A DNA stretch of 63,239 nucleotides from CAZODA01 sp964578485 (GCA_964578485.1 CAZODA010000015.1:1-63239); one strand, 5' to 3'. Shown: positions 36,170-46,338, numbered from the stretch's first letter. Made by a program: numbers and translations. Notes: generated by a model from the letters alone, not told the origin.

Positions 36170-36174
36170 GATAG

Positions 36175-36200
36175 AAGCTGTCCTGGTGAGACAGCTTTTT
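36175..36200 (+). terminator. Rho-independent terminator
   Basis: Stem AAGCTGTC / GACAGCTT with a 7-nt loop and a T-run, 6 bp after the TlpA-like stop. Confidence 0.85.
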
Positions 36201-36252
36201 AATATTATTATGTTTGAGAGTTTAATTTAACAAATATAATCAGTTGTTAAAA

Positions 36253-36945
36253 ATGAAAAAGACTTTAATTATTTTCTGTATGTTGATTTTATCTAATGCT
36301 TTGTTCAGTCAACAAATAAAAAAGAAAGACATTGAATTAGATGATATAATTAATTTACTCAGCGCAACAGGATATGAATTTTTTAGTTTTGATATTTCTG
36401 AAATGCTAAATGAGCGATACAATATTGAATTCATAATAAAAGAAAATGAAGCAGAAAAAGAAATATCAAGCTCAAATCTTAACACTTTTTCAAACAAAAC
36501 CCTCTTAACAGATTTTTCTGAATCTTCACAACAAGAATATATTAACAGTGGCGGACAATTCGTTGACTCTGAATCACAAGCAATAACTCATGCTGAAAAA
36601 ATAAGTTTTGGAATTTATCCGGCAAAAAATGATTCTACGAAATTCTTTCAAATTAATGTTCCGGGTATAGGCCGTATGAGCCGCCCACTTAAAATGAAAG
36701 GCCTTAGCATAAAAGATTCAGACGAAATATTCTTTTCATATCATACGCGCCCTTTCAAAATTAAAGCATTTAAAGAAGATGAATTTATTCCTTTAATTTT
36801 GTTTGGCTCCAGCTGGTATGACGAACTCTATGATATATTTCGTTTTTGTGGTGAATCTGAGATTGAGCCTGATATGTCAAGCGAAATTCTTAAAGATCTC
36901 CCACATTATTATGTTTTAGGGCTAAAGTTTGTAAAAGAAAAATAG
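36253..36945 (+). CDS. Secreted protein of unknown function (possibly DUF5041)
   Basis: 230 residues from the ATG at 36253; the TTG at 36244 adds only three residues. A signal peptide (MKKTLIIFCMLILSNALFSQ) is followed by a region with ISNLLSATGYEFFSFDIS-like text, a middle part GIYPAKNDSTKFFQINVPGI and a C-terminal SYHTRPFKIKAFKEDEFIPL. This resembles small periplasmic Bacteroidales proteins that I associate with DUF5041, without certainty. No catalytic motif is visible. It stands alone and ends 2 bp before the end of the convergent GH43 gene. Confidence 0.55.
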   Translation: MKKTLIIFCMLILSNALFSQQIKKKDIELDDIINLLSATGYEFFSFDISEMLNERYNIEFIIKENEAEKEISSSNLNTFSNKTLLTDFSESSQQEYINSGGQFVDSESQAITHAEKISFGIYPAKNDSTKFFQINVPGIGRMSRPLKMKGLSIKDSDEIFFSYHTRPFKIKAFKEDEFIPLILFGSSWYDELYDIFRFCGESEIEPDMSSEILKDLPHYYVLGLKFVKEK

Positions 36946-36946
36946 C

Positions 36947-37990
36947 TTAAAAATCACATCCCCAATGTTCAGCGAGTTGTTTTGCCTTACTTTTGGTGAG
37001 GTGAGTGACAGCACCATGTTTTGGGCGTTCGAAATTAGTACCTTTCATAACGCCTTCATTGAAATGTCCAATATCAACAAAGTTTTCGAAATCCTTTGTT
37101 TCTGAAAATCCCATGTTATTGGGACGTTTACCATAAACATCATACATAACTACCCAGGTGTCGGTCCCAAGGCGTTTGAAGGTTGTTGGTCCTTCACAGG
37201 AGACTTCTTCAGGATCAATCCATCTATCTTCTACGGCATAAGGACCGTTTGCACGATTAGATTGGACCATTTTAATACCAATTTCATTGGGAGCGTTAGG
37301 TACTGCCATTGTTGGCGTATAGAACAGATAATACTTATCACCGCTGCGGATAATGTCTGAATCGATATAAGCCAATGCTTCAGGGTATTCAAAAAGTACT
37401 TGGGGCTTAGATGTTAACTCGGTAAACTCTTCGTTTATATAAGCGTAATATATTTTAAGTTGTGCCTCAGAGCCTAAACGCATACTCCAAGTAATCAGCA
37501 ATTGTCCCTCTTCTTCATCCCAAATGGTAGCAGGCGCCCATGCATTGCAAGCTTCTTCGAAGCCGGGGATATCGGTTATACGCAGGTTTGTTAACGACCA
37601 ATTTATAAGGTCGTCAGACTTCATTAACACCAATCCTCGATTATTACCCCAATGGTAGATATCTACATCCCTATCCCAGGGAGTATCGCGGTAGCCGGCA
37701 CGTTGTCCAAAGATATGCAGATCGGTAATCGATAGGTAGTATGAGCCATTTGGTGCCCGATATATATGTGGGTCGCGCAGCCCCTTTTGTTCCGCTACTG
37801 TATCACCTTTAATAACAGGATCACCATTATTTATATCTGTAAAGGTGTATCCATCGTGACTAAGAGCCATATACACGCTGTGTGTCTGATCTTTGAAATA
37901 AGTCATCAGATAATATTCCAGCGCTTCTTCTTTTTTGGTGCAACTCATCAATATTATTAGAGCTGCCATGGAGAATAATATTTTTTTCAT
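36947..37990 (-). CDS. GH43-like five-bladed propeller glycosidase, lipoprotein
   Basis: 347 residues with a lipobox (ILMSC, Cys17). The beta-propeller shows RDPHIYRAPNGSYYLSITDL, SDDLINWSL, AWAPATIWDEEEGQLLITWS, SDIIRSGDKYYLFYTP and EGPTTFKRLGTDTWVVMYDV, the spacing of clan GH-F. The first Asp of RDP, the Asp of IDSDI or APATIWD, and the Glu of CEGPT are the likely base, pKa modulator and acid. Arabinofuranosidase or xylosidase activity is the common role. The subfamily is not clear. It is 86 bp downstream of GH51 on the same strand, a probable operon. Confidence 0.78.
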   Translation of the reverse strand: MKKILFSMAALIILMSCTKKEEALEYYLMTYFKDQTHSVYMALSHDGYTFTDINNGDPVIKGDTVAEQKGLRDPHIYRAPNGSYYLSITDLHIFGQRAGYRDTPWDRDVDIYHWGNNRGLVLMKSDDLINWSLTNLRITDIPGFEEACNAWAPATIWDEEEGQLLITWSMRLGSEAQLKIYYAYINEEFTELTSKPQVLFEYPEALAYIDSDIIRSGDKYYLFYTPTMAVPNAPNEIGIKMVQSNRANGPYAVEDRWIDPEEVSCEGPTTFKRLGTDTWVVMYDVYGKRPNNMGFSETKDFENFVDIGHFNEGVMKGTNFERPKHGAVTHLTKSKAKQLAEHWGCDF

Positions 37991-38076
37991 GTTTTAAATA
38001 TGATTGAAAATGAATAAATAATTAATATTTAGACTTGTTATTATATTAATAGTTTGTTTCTATTTTTTGTCAATTT

Positions 38077-40332
38077 CTATTTCATGGGAATAAGCTTTAT
38101 TACATTCACCGAATGAAGAGGAATAGTAACTTTGAAAGATCCCTTTACGATACCAAGGTCTTTTTTATCCGGAGTAATTGCTTCATCATAACAGACAGTA
38201 TCAATATCCGGTGCACCATGATAATAATTTTGTTCATTTTGGTTTTTGATAGTTAAATCTTCCGAACTCATGTAAATCAGCATTGCTTGATAGCGTTTAT
38301 TTCCATCACCTTGAATATTAACAGTCATTTCTTTATTTATCTTCTCGGGATTTACTGCTTTTAAAAATATTTCACCTGAATGAGAATCAATAGTCGCAGA
38401 AGTGTAAATATTCTTGTCAATAGTATTATCAGATTTTTTAACTTGAGATGTTTCAAAAGTCTTATTTCCTATATTGTTTGAAAACAGTGACATATAATAG
38501 TAATTTGAAGTGCGCCACAGCCCTCTGTTGTCAAAGTAAATCAGATTTGCATGCCATTTGCTAAAGCCTTTCTTGCAAAGTAGGGGAGCGTAGGCTGCCA
38601 TTACCACCATGTCGGAATTTTGTTCTATCCCCGTATAATAGGCTGCTTCAGCTAATGTTGAAACATAGGCATTGTTTTGCTGATTATCTGCAAATTCACC
38701 GATGAACACACGGGTTGGTTTTGATCTGTCATAGCTATTCCCTTGTCCTCCTCGTACGCTGTTTGGAGCATAACGATCAAGATTTGAATAAAACCAATTT
38801 GCATTCATATAATAATGTTCATCCACAATTGTATTGGGAAATTCCTCATCGATATATTTGTAGTTGAGGTCAAAATCAGCTCCGGAAGCAAACATGCCGG
38901 AAGTAGAAATAATTTTAATATCAGGATATTTTGCTACAACGGCATCGTGGACAATGCCAAAACGCTCCCAAAACTCATTTCCTCTGTTTTCGTTGCCAAT
39001 TGCCAAATATTGCAGGTTAAAAGGCTCAGGGTGACCAAATTTTGCGCGCTTGGCACCCCATTTTGTGGAAATATCTCCATTACAGAATTCTATTAAATCG
39101 AGTGCATCCTGAACATAAATATCATAAAATCGTTTTCGTTGCTTTTCTGTTTCTAATGGTGCAAGGTATGAATATCTGCCTCTTCCTCCATGGTTTACAC
39201 CAACACCAACAACCGGAATGGGTGTTGCTCCTAAGCCTTCAGCCATACATAAATATTCATAATATCCAATGTGCTGGGAAGTCCAGGTTCCCCAATGATT
39301 ACGGATACCAATCCGCTCTTCTATGGGTCCTATGGTTGTTTTCCAAAAATACTGTCCCCAATAATTAGGACCTTCAGCTACACAACCTCCTGGAAAACGC
39401 ATAAAAGCCGGATTTAATCCTTCCAATGCTTCAAGTAAATCCTTTCTGAAATGTCCGTATTTACCATTTTTCCACAAGAGAGATTTTTCAGGAACCAAAG
39501 TGACAAAATCAAGGTAGAATGTGCCTGCAGCATCACCTACAATAGCCATTCTATTGTCTTCATTTCTTAAAGCAGTAAGTTCTCCGGTAAATTTACTCCA
39601 ATTTCCTTTCAAATCTTTAAATGTTAATACATTGGAATTTAATTTCCCTTCTGCATTTTCAAGATAAACTTTGATATTCCCTTTATAGTCTACACCTTGG
39701 AGATAAAGACCGAGTTCATACTTAATTCCTGCATTTATCGGAATAGAAGGTATTTGGGTATTATTGGAATAATAAAAACCTTCTCTTTCAGATCCATGTG
39801 GTGCTATGCCAAAGCCGTTGGCAGCCAATCCGAATTCAATTCCCGCCTGTTCGATATCTACCCTAACACAGTATTGTTCATATTTTAAAGCATCATCATA
39901 TTCATCATCAGGATCAAAATTATAATATTCAGGAAACACCGTTAGTGGCTTGTAGTTGATCGTGGTTACTGCACCTTTGGCATCCCCTTTTTTTACAATG
40001 GTCCAACTATATATGTCAGTGGGTGATTTGGAAAATTCTGAAGAACGCTTATCAGGTGGTCCGATATCAACATTAACAGGGTGATTATACATTTGAAAAG
40101 AATTGTTTTGAATTAGCTGAGCACTAATTCCCCCATCATTTGCCTGGTTGATATCTTCATAAAATATACCATTGAGGGTTGGACTTATTTCCACTCCCAA
40201 TTTATCAACATACAAATCAATACTAAATGTGGTATTGTTTTGGTCGGTCTTTTCCTTTGCAAATATCGATGGGTATGAAATTAGGTATAAGGTTGTAAGC
40301 AGTAATAAAAATAGCTTGTTTCTTTTCTTCAT
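38077..40332 (-). CDS. GH51 alpha-L-arabinofuranosidase, secreted
   Basis: 751 residues with a signal peptide. A CBM4-like sandwich lies at about 90-270. The TIM barrel has MRFPGGCVAEGPNYWGQYFW, the acid/base Glu448 in AIGNENRG and the nucleophile Glu546 in VFIGEFAD. The C-terminal jelly roll ends VTIPLHSVNVIKL. GH51 releases arabinose from arabinan and arabinoxylan. It pairs with the downstream GH43. The signal peptide places it in the periplasm or outside. Confidence 0.92.
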   Translation of the reverse strand: MKKRNKLFLLLLTTLYLISYPSIFAKEKTDQNNTTFSIDLYVDKLGVEISPTLNGIFYEDINQANDGGISAQLIQNNSFQMYNHPVNVDIGPPDKRSSEFSKSPTDIYSWTIVKKGDAKGAVTTINYKPLTVFPEYYNFDPDDEYDDALKYEQYCVRVDIEQAGIEFGLAANGFGIAPHGSEREGFYYSNNTQIPSIPINAGIKYELGLYLQGVDYKGNIKVYLENAEGKLNSNVLTFKDLKGNWSKFTGELTALRNEDNRMAIVGDAAGTFYLDFVTLVPEKSLLWKNGKYGHFRKDLLEALEGLNPAFMRFPGGCVAEGPNYWGQYFWKTTIGPIEERIGIRNHWGTWTSQHIGYYEYLCMAEGLGATPIPVVGVGVNHGGRGRYSYLAPLETEKQRKRFYDIYVQDALDLIEFCNGDISTKWGAKRAKFGHPEPFNLQYLAIGNENRGNEFWERFGIVHDAVVAKYPDIKIISTSGMFASGADFDLNYKYIDEEFPNTIVDEHYYMNANWFYSNLDRYAPNSVRGGQGNSYDRSKPTRVFIGEFADNQQNNAYVSTLAEAAYYTGIEQNSDMVVMAAYAPLLCKKGFSKWHANLIYFDNRGLWRTSNYYYMSLFSNNIGNKTFETSQVKKSDNTIDKNIYTSATIDSHSGEIFLKAVNPEKINKEMTVNIQGDGNKRYQAMLIYMSSEDLTIKNQNEQNYYHGAPDIDTVCYDEAITPDKKDLGIVKGSFKVTIPLHSVNVIKLIPMK

Positions 40333-40903
40333 GAAAGATGGTTTTTTAAAAACAATTAAAGCTTTAAAATGTAATTAATCGGATATATCGGCATATGTAT
40401 CGCTATCTAATATCTATGTTCTTCAATATTATTATTGCTACTTGAATAGTTGATTTTGATGCTTAAAAAATATAGTAAGCTAAAATTAACGATTTATATT
40501 ATGCCTATACGGGGACAATTTAATTTTTATAGTGTACTAATCTTTTACGCAACTAAAGAACATCTGATTGTCGGAAAAATGGCATGTTAATTTCCATTCT
40601 TAGAGACTTGACGGTTTCGGGTTTCGAGTTCATTCATCAGTGTAATAATGAAAAACTCTCCTCCTTTTTTCAAGGAGGAGTACGCCAAGCACAATTTGAA
40701 ATATTGTTTTTAGTTAAAAAAAATGCTTGGCGGGAGGTGGTTAATATTAGTGTCATCATAGACTATCTTTTGCGCCCTTCGCATGAATCCTTGGATAATC
40801 ATTCGGGCGTTTCGGCTCCGCTCAACGACCGCGTAATTCCTAATTGAAGATTCGTAATTGACAACTAAACCCGAAACCCGAAAAGCAGGATGTTTTGATT
40901 ACA
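40333..40903. other. Intergenic region with dispersed repeat
   Basis: 571 bp upstream of GH51 and downstream of the Fic gene. It contains copy B of the 69-bp repeat (40634-40706) and a GGCTCCGCTCAACGACCGCG phrase (about 40814-40833) related to the 55-bp inverted repeat family. No gene; a short rightward ORF at 40584 only reads through the repeat. Confidence 0.65.
40634..40706 (-). repeat. 69-bp dispersed repeat with hairpin, copy B
   Basis: Reverse complement of 34471-34539 with a four-base insertion that completes the hairpin CTCCTCCTT...AAGGAGGAG. Both copies lie beside repeat debris. Confidence 0.8.
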
Positions 40904-41758
40904 TTATTCTATTTCAAGTTTCAGCATTAATTGTTGCTGTATATTTCTTAGGGCAGCCAGAAAAAAGTCTGTCCATGGAGTGATCTCCTCATTGGGCGGT
41001 TGAGCTTGACAAGTACGTAATATATCTTGGTATTCTGATTTTCTATGTTCTATTTCGTTTTCCAAGCTGATATATTCCACCCATTTATATCCATTTTGTA
41101 AAAGTAACAGTGAAGTTAAAAGTCTGCTTAAGCTACTATTCCCATCTTGAAACGGTTGGATGTTTAGGAACTCATAAATAAATGTAGATATTTTCACTAA
41201 AGCATGAACTTCGCTTTCAGCATTGTACCAATTAATTAGATTTTCCATTGCAATTTCTGTTGCAAGACCGGTCTTTGTTGATTCAAAAACAATTTGTTTT
41301 GTGTTGTCAGCGTGTGTTATTTCTAATGCATTACAAAGTTTTTTGTAATCACCCCTATGCCATTCGTCTTTTTGGCTGTGCTTCAATAACAAATTGTGCA
41401 AACTCTTAATATTACTAACACTAATATCGATTTCATTAAAGTTTTCTGTAATCACTTCAAGCGTTTCAAAATAACCTACAAGCTCCTGTGAATTTTGGGC
41501 CACAAACTTAGAACTATCAATTTCACTGAGCAGCAGTTCAACTTCTTCATTTGTCATTTTACTTCCTTCTATTCGATTGGAAGCAGCTACACTTTGTACG
41601 GTCGCTATTTCTTTCAATTGTTTCAAGCTTTGCTCCTTGCCTTGTTCAATAGCCGACCATTTTGAAGAAAAATCATCAATATCGCTGATTAAATTATGGT
41701 TAATCTTAATATCAAAATTATATATACTATTTTTCATAACGAATTTTTGTGACGACAT
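40904..41758 (-). CDS. Fic-fold protein with degenerate catalytic motif
   Basis: 284 residues. The N-terminal alpha-inh helix is intact: ASNRIEGS fits the inhibitory (S/T)xxxE(G/N) motif. The Fic core follows (LHNLLLKH, DEWHRGDYKK). The active loop should read HPFxDGNGRxxR, but here it is QPFQDGNSSLSR at 201-212: the catalytic His is Gln (CAA), the Gly is Ser and the first Arg is Ser. AMP transfer is therefore unlikely. The C-terminal winged-helix present in longer Fic proteins is missing. Whether it is a regulator, an antitoxin-like binder or a decaying gene cannot be told. It lies inside a CAZyme cluster but probably does not belong to it. Confidence 0.85.
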   Translation of the reverse strand: MSSQKFVMKNSIYNFDIKINHNLISDIDDFSSKWSAIEQGKEQSLKQLKEIATVQSVAASNRIEGSKMTNEEVELLLSEIDSSKFVAQNSQELVGYFETLEVITENFNEIDISVSNIKSLHNLLLKHSQKDEWHRGDYKKLCNALEITHADNTKQIVFESTKTGLATEIAMENLINWYNAESEVHALVKISTFIYEFLNIQPFQDGNSSLSRLLTSLLLLQNGYKWVEYISLENEIEHRKSEYQDILRTCQAQPPNEEITPWTDFFLAALRNIQQQLMLKLEIE

Positions 41759-41818
41759 GAATTGATATGTAAATATATGATATATTCTCTATGATTCTAT
41801 TTTATTTTCAATCGGTGA

Positions 41819-44335
41819 TTAATAATAGCGGAAGGATATAGGATTTGTTATTCCTGAGTGTGGTACAACAGAGACTTCGTATTTATCTGATACTACTCTC
41901 CAATCTTTTTCACCTGTATCCCAACGTAATAAATCTTCTTTTGATAAGGTGAAACATAGCTCTTTTGTTTCTCCTTTTTTAAGAAAAACGCGTTTAAAAC
42001 CAACAAGTTTTTGTTTCAATTTTTCTTTTTCCCAATCGGGTGAAGAAAGATAGCATTGTACTATTTCTTCTCCATCAAACCGTCCGGTGTTACTGATACG
42101 AATTGTGACGCTCAGCGTATCTTTGTCTGAAAAATTATTTTTATTTAATACAGGAGTAGAATAATCAAATGTGGTATAACTAAGTCCGAATCCAAAAGGG
42201 AACAGTATATCTCCACTAAAATATTGATAACTTCTTCCGTTTTTAATATTATAATCATTCATAGCAGGTAGTTGTTCTTCATTGGCATAGAAAGTAACAG
42301 CTGTTTTGCCGGATGGATTCACCTTGCCTAATAGTATATTGCTGATTGCTTGTGCTTCACCTTGTCCGGCAATCCATACGTTTAATAATGCTTTGGGCTT
42401 GCTTATAATATTACTGAGAGAAAGCGTTGAACCGCTCCCTAAAATTAAGACCGTGTTTGGGTTTATTTTTGTAATTTTATCAATCAGTTCTAATTGATAA
42501 GGATTTAGCTTAAGATTTTTCCTATCTCTGCCTTCTGAAGAATTATCATCACGCAGAAATAAAATAACTACATCAGATTGTTGAGCTATTTTTTCAGGTG
42601 TTTCTCCATTTTCATCAAAGGGAGTTTGCCATGTAAATTTTAATGGGGATTGATTATTTATATTCTTACTTTCTATTTTAATATCGTATTTTTCACCTTT
42701 TATTAGAGGGATTTCAAAAACTTCATGCATGCGGTAATGGTTGGTTCGCTGAAAAACCACTGCCTTATTGATGTATATTTTCACTTCGCCTGAGCCGGAA
42801 AAAGTGAAGGTATATCGGCCGGTCAAAGGTGGTTGCAAGGTTGATGTCCAGCAAGCTGAAAGATGCTGATACTGCATTAATTGTTTATCGTTGGCGGGCG
42901 TGAAATTAATATTCAAATCTTGTCGTATCAGTATCGGGGATCCCGAGCCATTATTGTTATCGAAATATTCGCCTGTAAATCCTAAGATACCATCATATGC
43001 CAGGTCGGCAGAGCGGGTGAGGTAATTGGCGGGGATTAATTCTTCTTCAGTCTTTTCATTGATCCATTTCAACTTTGCTCTTCCTTCAACATCGGCATAC
43101 AAACAATCCAATAAAACGGGGTTATGATCCGGTGTACCGCTGTAATCTCCATAATATACCGAATTGAAGGCATCACCAATCAATCCTATTGTTCGGATTT
43201 TTTTCTCGTCTAAATTTATAGGTAGTAAAGCTTCATTTTTAAGCAATACAATTGATTTTTCAGCCGCTTCCTGTGCCAATTGTCTGTGTTCTACACATTC
43301 AACCACTGAATAAGGAATATTTGTATAGGGATTGCCATTCAGGGGCCTATCTATTCCCAGTCTTAAACGTAAATTCAAAACCCTTTCTACTGCCTTGTCA
43401 ATATCGGCAGCGTCAATAAGTCCTTTAGCATAGGCATCGCGTAAGCCCTGACGGTATTCATCCCGTAATGACATATCACATCCGGCTTTCAATGCTAATG
43501 CAGCACCCTCTTCTAATGAAGTAACATATTTATGATGAGTGTGTAATTTGTCTATTGCCGAACCATCTGAAATAACCACACCTTTAAAGCCCCATTCATT
43601 TCTAAGTACCTCAGTGAGAAGAAAAGAATTGGCACAACAAGGAACTCCATTTAGTGCATTATATGCTCCCATTACTGATGTGGCTTTTCCCTTTGTTATT
43701 GCAGCATAAAAAGCGGGGAAATAATACTCACGTAAAGATATTTCATCCACATCGGAGGAGCCGTCGAGCCTTCTATCTTCTTCGTTGTTTGCAACAAAGT
43801 GTTTTGCTGTAGCTACCAGCTTTAGATACTGAGGATCTTCGCCCTGCAGACCTTGAATGAAGGCAACACCCATTTCACTTGTAATCAGTGGGTCTTCACT
43901 AAAACATTCTGATGTTCTTCCCCAGCGAGGGTCTCTCGCTATATTGAGAGTAGGGGAGAAGAAAGTGAGACCAAAATGTATATCAGAATATCCTTTTTCA
44001 AGTAATTCTTTATGGTGTTTTGCTCTGGCTTCATCGGAGATGGCGACACTGATACGTTTTATCAAATCAACATCCCAAGTAGCTCCCAAAGCTAGTGGTT
44101 TTGGAAAAACAGTTGCTTTTCCTGCTCTCGCTACTCCATGTAGGCACTCGCTCCACCAATCGTACTTGATCATATTAAGTCTTTCTATTTTGGGGGCTTT
44201 GGCACAAAGAAGATCGATTTTTTCTTCGATTGTCAATTCCTGTCGGAGCCTAACAACTTGTTCGTCAATACTGTTTTGTGTATACAGGTTAAAAGACATT
44301 ACAAGTAAGATTGAAGCAATTATTTTTTTATTCAT
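41819..44335 (-). CDS. GH3 beta-glucosidase/xylosidase with PA14 insert
   Basis: 838 residues with a signal peptide. The GH3 TIM barrel (about 30-350) has LVATAKHFVANNEEDRR and the nucleophile Asp257 in VVISDGSAIDK. The second domain is interrupted at about 465-590 by a PA14 module (GFTGEYFDNNNGSGSP, HLSACWTSTLQPPLTGRYTF). A fibronectin III-like domain closes the protein. With GH43 and GH51 neighbours, beta-xylosidase or beta-glucosidase activity on xylo-oligosaccharides is likely; PA14 in GH3 is known to shape specificity. The start ATG at 44335 is followed by a good signal peptide. Confidence 0.9.
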   Translation of the reverse strand: MNKKIIASILLVMSFNLYTQNSIDEQVVRLRQELTIEEKIDLLCAKAPKIERLNMIKYDWWSECLHGVARAGKATVFPKPLALGATWDVDLIKRISVAISDEARAKHHKELLEKGYSDIHFGLTFFSPTLNIARDPRWGRTSECFSEDPLITSEMGVAFIQGLQGEDPQYLKLVATAKHFVANNEEDRRLDGSSDVDEISLREYYFPAFYAAITKGKATSVMGAYNALNGVPCCANSFLLTEVLRNEWGFKGVVISDGSAIDKLHTHHKYVTSLEEGAALALKAGCDMSLRDEYRQGLRDAYAKGLIDAADIDKAVERVLNLRLRLGIDRPLNGNPYTNIPYSVVECVEHRQLAQEAAEKSIVLLKNEALLPINLDEKKIRTIGLIGDAFNSVYYGDYSGTPDHNPVLLDCLYADVEGRAKLKWINEKTEEELIPANYLTRSADLAYDGILGFTGEYFDNNNGSGSPILIRQDLNINFTPANDKQLMQYQHLSACWTSTLQPPLTGRYTFTFSGSGEVKIYINKAVVFQRTNHYRMHEVFEIPLIKGEKYDIKIESKNINNQSPLKFTWQTPFDENGETPEKIAQQSDVVILFLRDDNSSEGRDRKNLKLNPYQLELIDKITKINPNTVLILGSGSTLSLSNIISKPKALLNVWIAGQGEAQAISNILLGKVNPSGKTAVTFYANEEQLPAMNDYNIKNGRSYQYFSGDILFPFGFGLSYTTFDYSTPVLNKNNFSDKDTLSVTIRISNTGRFDGEEIVQCYLSSPDWEKEKLKQKLVGFKRVFLKKGETKELCFTLSKEDLLRWDTGEKDWRVVSDKYEVSVVPHSGITNPISFRYY

Positions 44336-44471
44336 AAAATAATATCCTTATCAATGATTTAATTTGTTTCTCATAAATGTAATGCAATCAATAGATCAAG
44401 AAAGCTCTATATCAGTTTATGTCTATTTTATATAATCTTTTGGATTTAATGTATTAACATTTAGACCTTAA

Positions 44472-46010
44472 CTATAATTCAGTGAGTTTAAAATTCTTGA
44501 ATGTTGCTTTTCCTTCTCCGCTTACAAATATTCCGGGTAGCAAACTCATGAAGCCACCCAGAGTATTGTTGTTGTATCCTCCAACTTCCATACCCCATTG
44601 ATCTCTTTCCCAAGTAACACCATCAAGACTATAAGTTCCCGAAACCACATTGTTTTCATTTCTGATTCTTAACCAGATTCTATTTTGCTCTTCATGAGTT
44701 CCTCTTCGGTTTGGACCACTCCGTCGATAAGAATAACGATTTTTAGTGTCTGCACCCATTCCAACCATATACTGTTCATTATACCACATTACAAATCCGG
44801 CAATGGCCTTTGGTTCAATTTCAACTTCAGCTTCAATTTCATAAGCATGAAGGCCACTGATAAACAAGAGTGGTGCCGATTCCTGTGCATTTTTTCCTTT
44901 CCCCATTATAGTTATTTCTCCGTTTTTAACAGAAACCCGGGAGGGATCGTAATCTTTAAAGAATCGCCATTCATAGCCAATTCGAAACTCAGCCAATTGA
45001 TCAAGAAGGCCGGGTTGTGATTTCGATTCTATGGGTTTTTTTATCGGTTTATCGGGACTTATGTTTTCAGGGACTTGTAACCATCCGTCACTCGTCCATT
45101 CTAAAGGTTCCATAAGGGTTTGTCGTCCAAGGTTTAAATATCCGTTTTCATAAGCATGGTATATAATATACCAATTGCCTTCGGGTGTATCTATTAAAGA
45201 TGCATGACCTTTATTCCACCAGCGTTCGTCATTCTTTTCTGTATGAATAAGCGGGTTATAAGGAGAGTTTTCCCACGGTCCGTGAATTGATTTTGATCGA
45301 GCCAATACTGCCATATGAGCAGTTGGTGCTCCAAGGGTTCCACCTTGTGCGTTCACGTAATAGAAATATCCGTTGATGTAGCGAATTTTAGGTCCTTCAA
45401 GACAAAAGCAGGTAGTTATCCAGTCGGAAGGATATTCCCATCCATCATATACTTTTTCTATCTCTCCTACAGCAGAAAGTCCGTCATCTGTAAGCCTTAT
45501 TCTATGTCCATCACTTATAAACAGCCATTGTGATCCGTCCTCACCTATGATATGGCCCGGATCTATATGTTTTATGCCTAAGTTAATAGGATCACTCCAA
45601 GGACCATGAGGAGATTCCGACCATACGACATAGTTGCCACCTTTAAGTCCGGTTACTGTGAAATAAATATAAAATTTATCATTGTGCTTAGTTATATCAG
45701 GTGCCCAAACCGAACCTAAATATTCCCTTAAAGCGTAGCTTATCGGTTGCCAGTTCACTAAATCTTTGGAGTGAAGCACCTTTAATCCGGGCAAGTAATC
45801 AAAAGAGGAGTGGGTCATGTAATAATCCGATCCATCTCGTACAATTGTTGGATCTGCATAGTCACCCCCAAGAATAGGATTAAGATAATAACCATTACCT
45901 AAATCGCCTGATTTGCCTTCAGAACTTGCTAAAGATTTTTCATTTTGTGTAAAACAACTTGCTAAGAGCAAACTTATTGACAGAACACAGCTAATAAATT
46001 GTACTTTCAT
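44472..46010 (-). CDS. GH43 glycosidase lipoprotein with C-terminal concanavalin-like domain
   Basis: 512 residues with a lipobox (LLASC, Cys19). The five-bladed propeller begins GGDYADPTIVRDGSDYYMTH with base Asp53; VWAPDITKHNDKFYIYF supplies the modulator and CLEGPKIRYINGYFYYVNAQ the acid Glu. From about 330 a beta-sandwich (YEWRFFKDYDPSRVSVKNGE) forms the usual C-terminal domain. It is probably a beta-xylosidase or arabinofuranosidase. It lies 136 bp upstream of GH3 on the same strand, so the two may share a transcript. It ends the low-GC part of the window on the right. Confidence 0.88.
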   Translation of the reverse strand: MKVQFISCVLSISLLLASCFTQNEKSLASSEGKSGDLGNGYYLNPILGGDYADPTIVRDGSDYYMTHSSFDYLPGLKVLHSKDLVNWQPISYALREYLGSVWAPDITKHNDKFYIYFTVTGLKGGNYVVWSESPHGPWSDPINLGIKHIDPGHIIGEDGSQWLFISDGHRIRLTDDGLSAVGEIEKVYDGWEYPSDWITTCFCLEGPKIRYINGYFYYVNAQGGTLGAPTAHMAVLARSKSIHGPWENSPYNPLIHTEKNDERWWNKGHASLIDTPEGNWYIIYHAYENGYLNLGRQTLMEPLEWTSDGWLQVPENISPDKPIKKPIESKSQPGLLDQLAEFRIGYEWRFFKDYDPSRVSVKNGEITIMGKGKNAQESAPLLFISGLHAYEIEAEVEIEPKAIAGFVMWYNEQYMVGMGADTKNRYSYRRSGPNRRGTHEEQNRIWLRIRNENNVVSGTYSLDGVTWERDQWGMEVGGYNNNTLGGFMSLLPGIFVSGEGKATFKNFKLTEL

Positions 46011-46338
46011 ATAACTATATTTAATTTGTTTTCAATTTGTCTAAGTCTTGATTAACATAACTCCAATTTTTACACTATTTATTTTATAGGTTTTGGATTA
46101 TATTATAACGAAAAGAAACTCCGTTCTGATAGTCAGTTACAATATAGGTTTTTTTATAACCAAAGCAAATAGGTGGGTGCATTTACAAGTAATTGAATAA
46201 AATGGATCAATGATCAGTCATCAATGATCAGTAAACAGTCATCAGCATGTCATTTCATAATTAAGGGTGAAAAGTTTTTAATGCATAGGCAGCCTATCTA
46301 GACAACCTTTTGCACTAAACGTTGACTTGCCTTTATGT
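46011..46338. other. Intergenic region and probable left edge of acquired block
   Basis: 328 bp, first AT-rich promoter-type sequence for the leftward GH43, then at about 46203-46245 short TGATCAGT phrases, then 46311-46332, which resembles 50352-50373 (TTGCACTAA...TTGACTTG), the right arm of the hairpin that follows a GH43 gene there. Base composition changes soon after. Confidence 0.5.

Noticed and set aside
40584..40847. 87-residue ORF
   Set aside because: It translates the 69-bp dispersed repeat and neighbouring repeat phrases; no homologous text was recognised.
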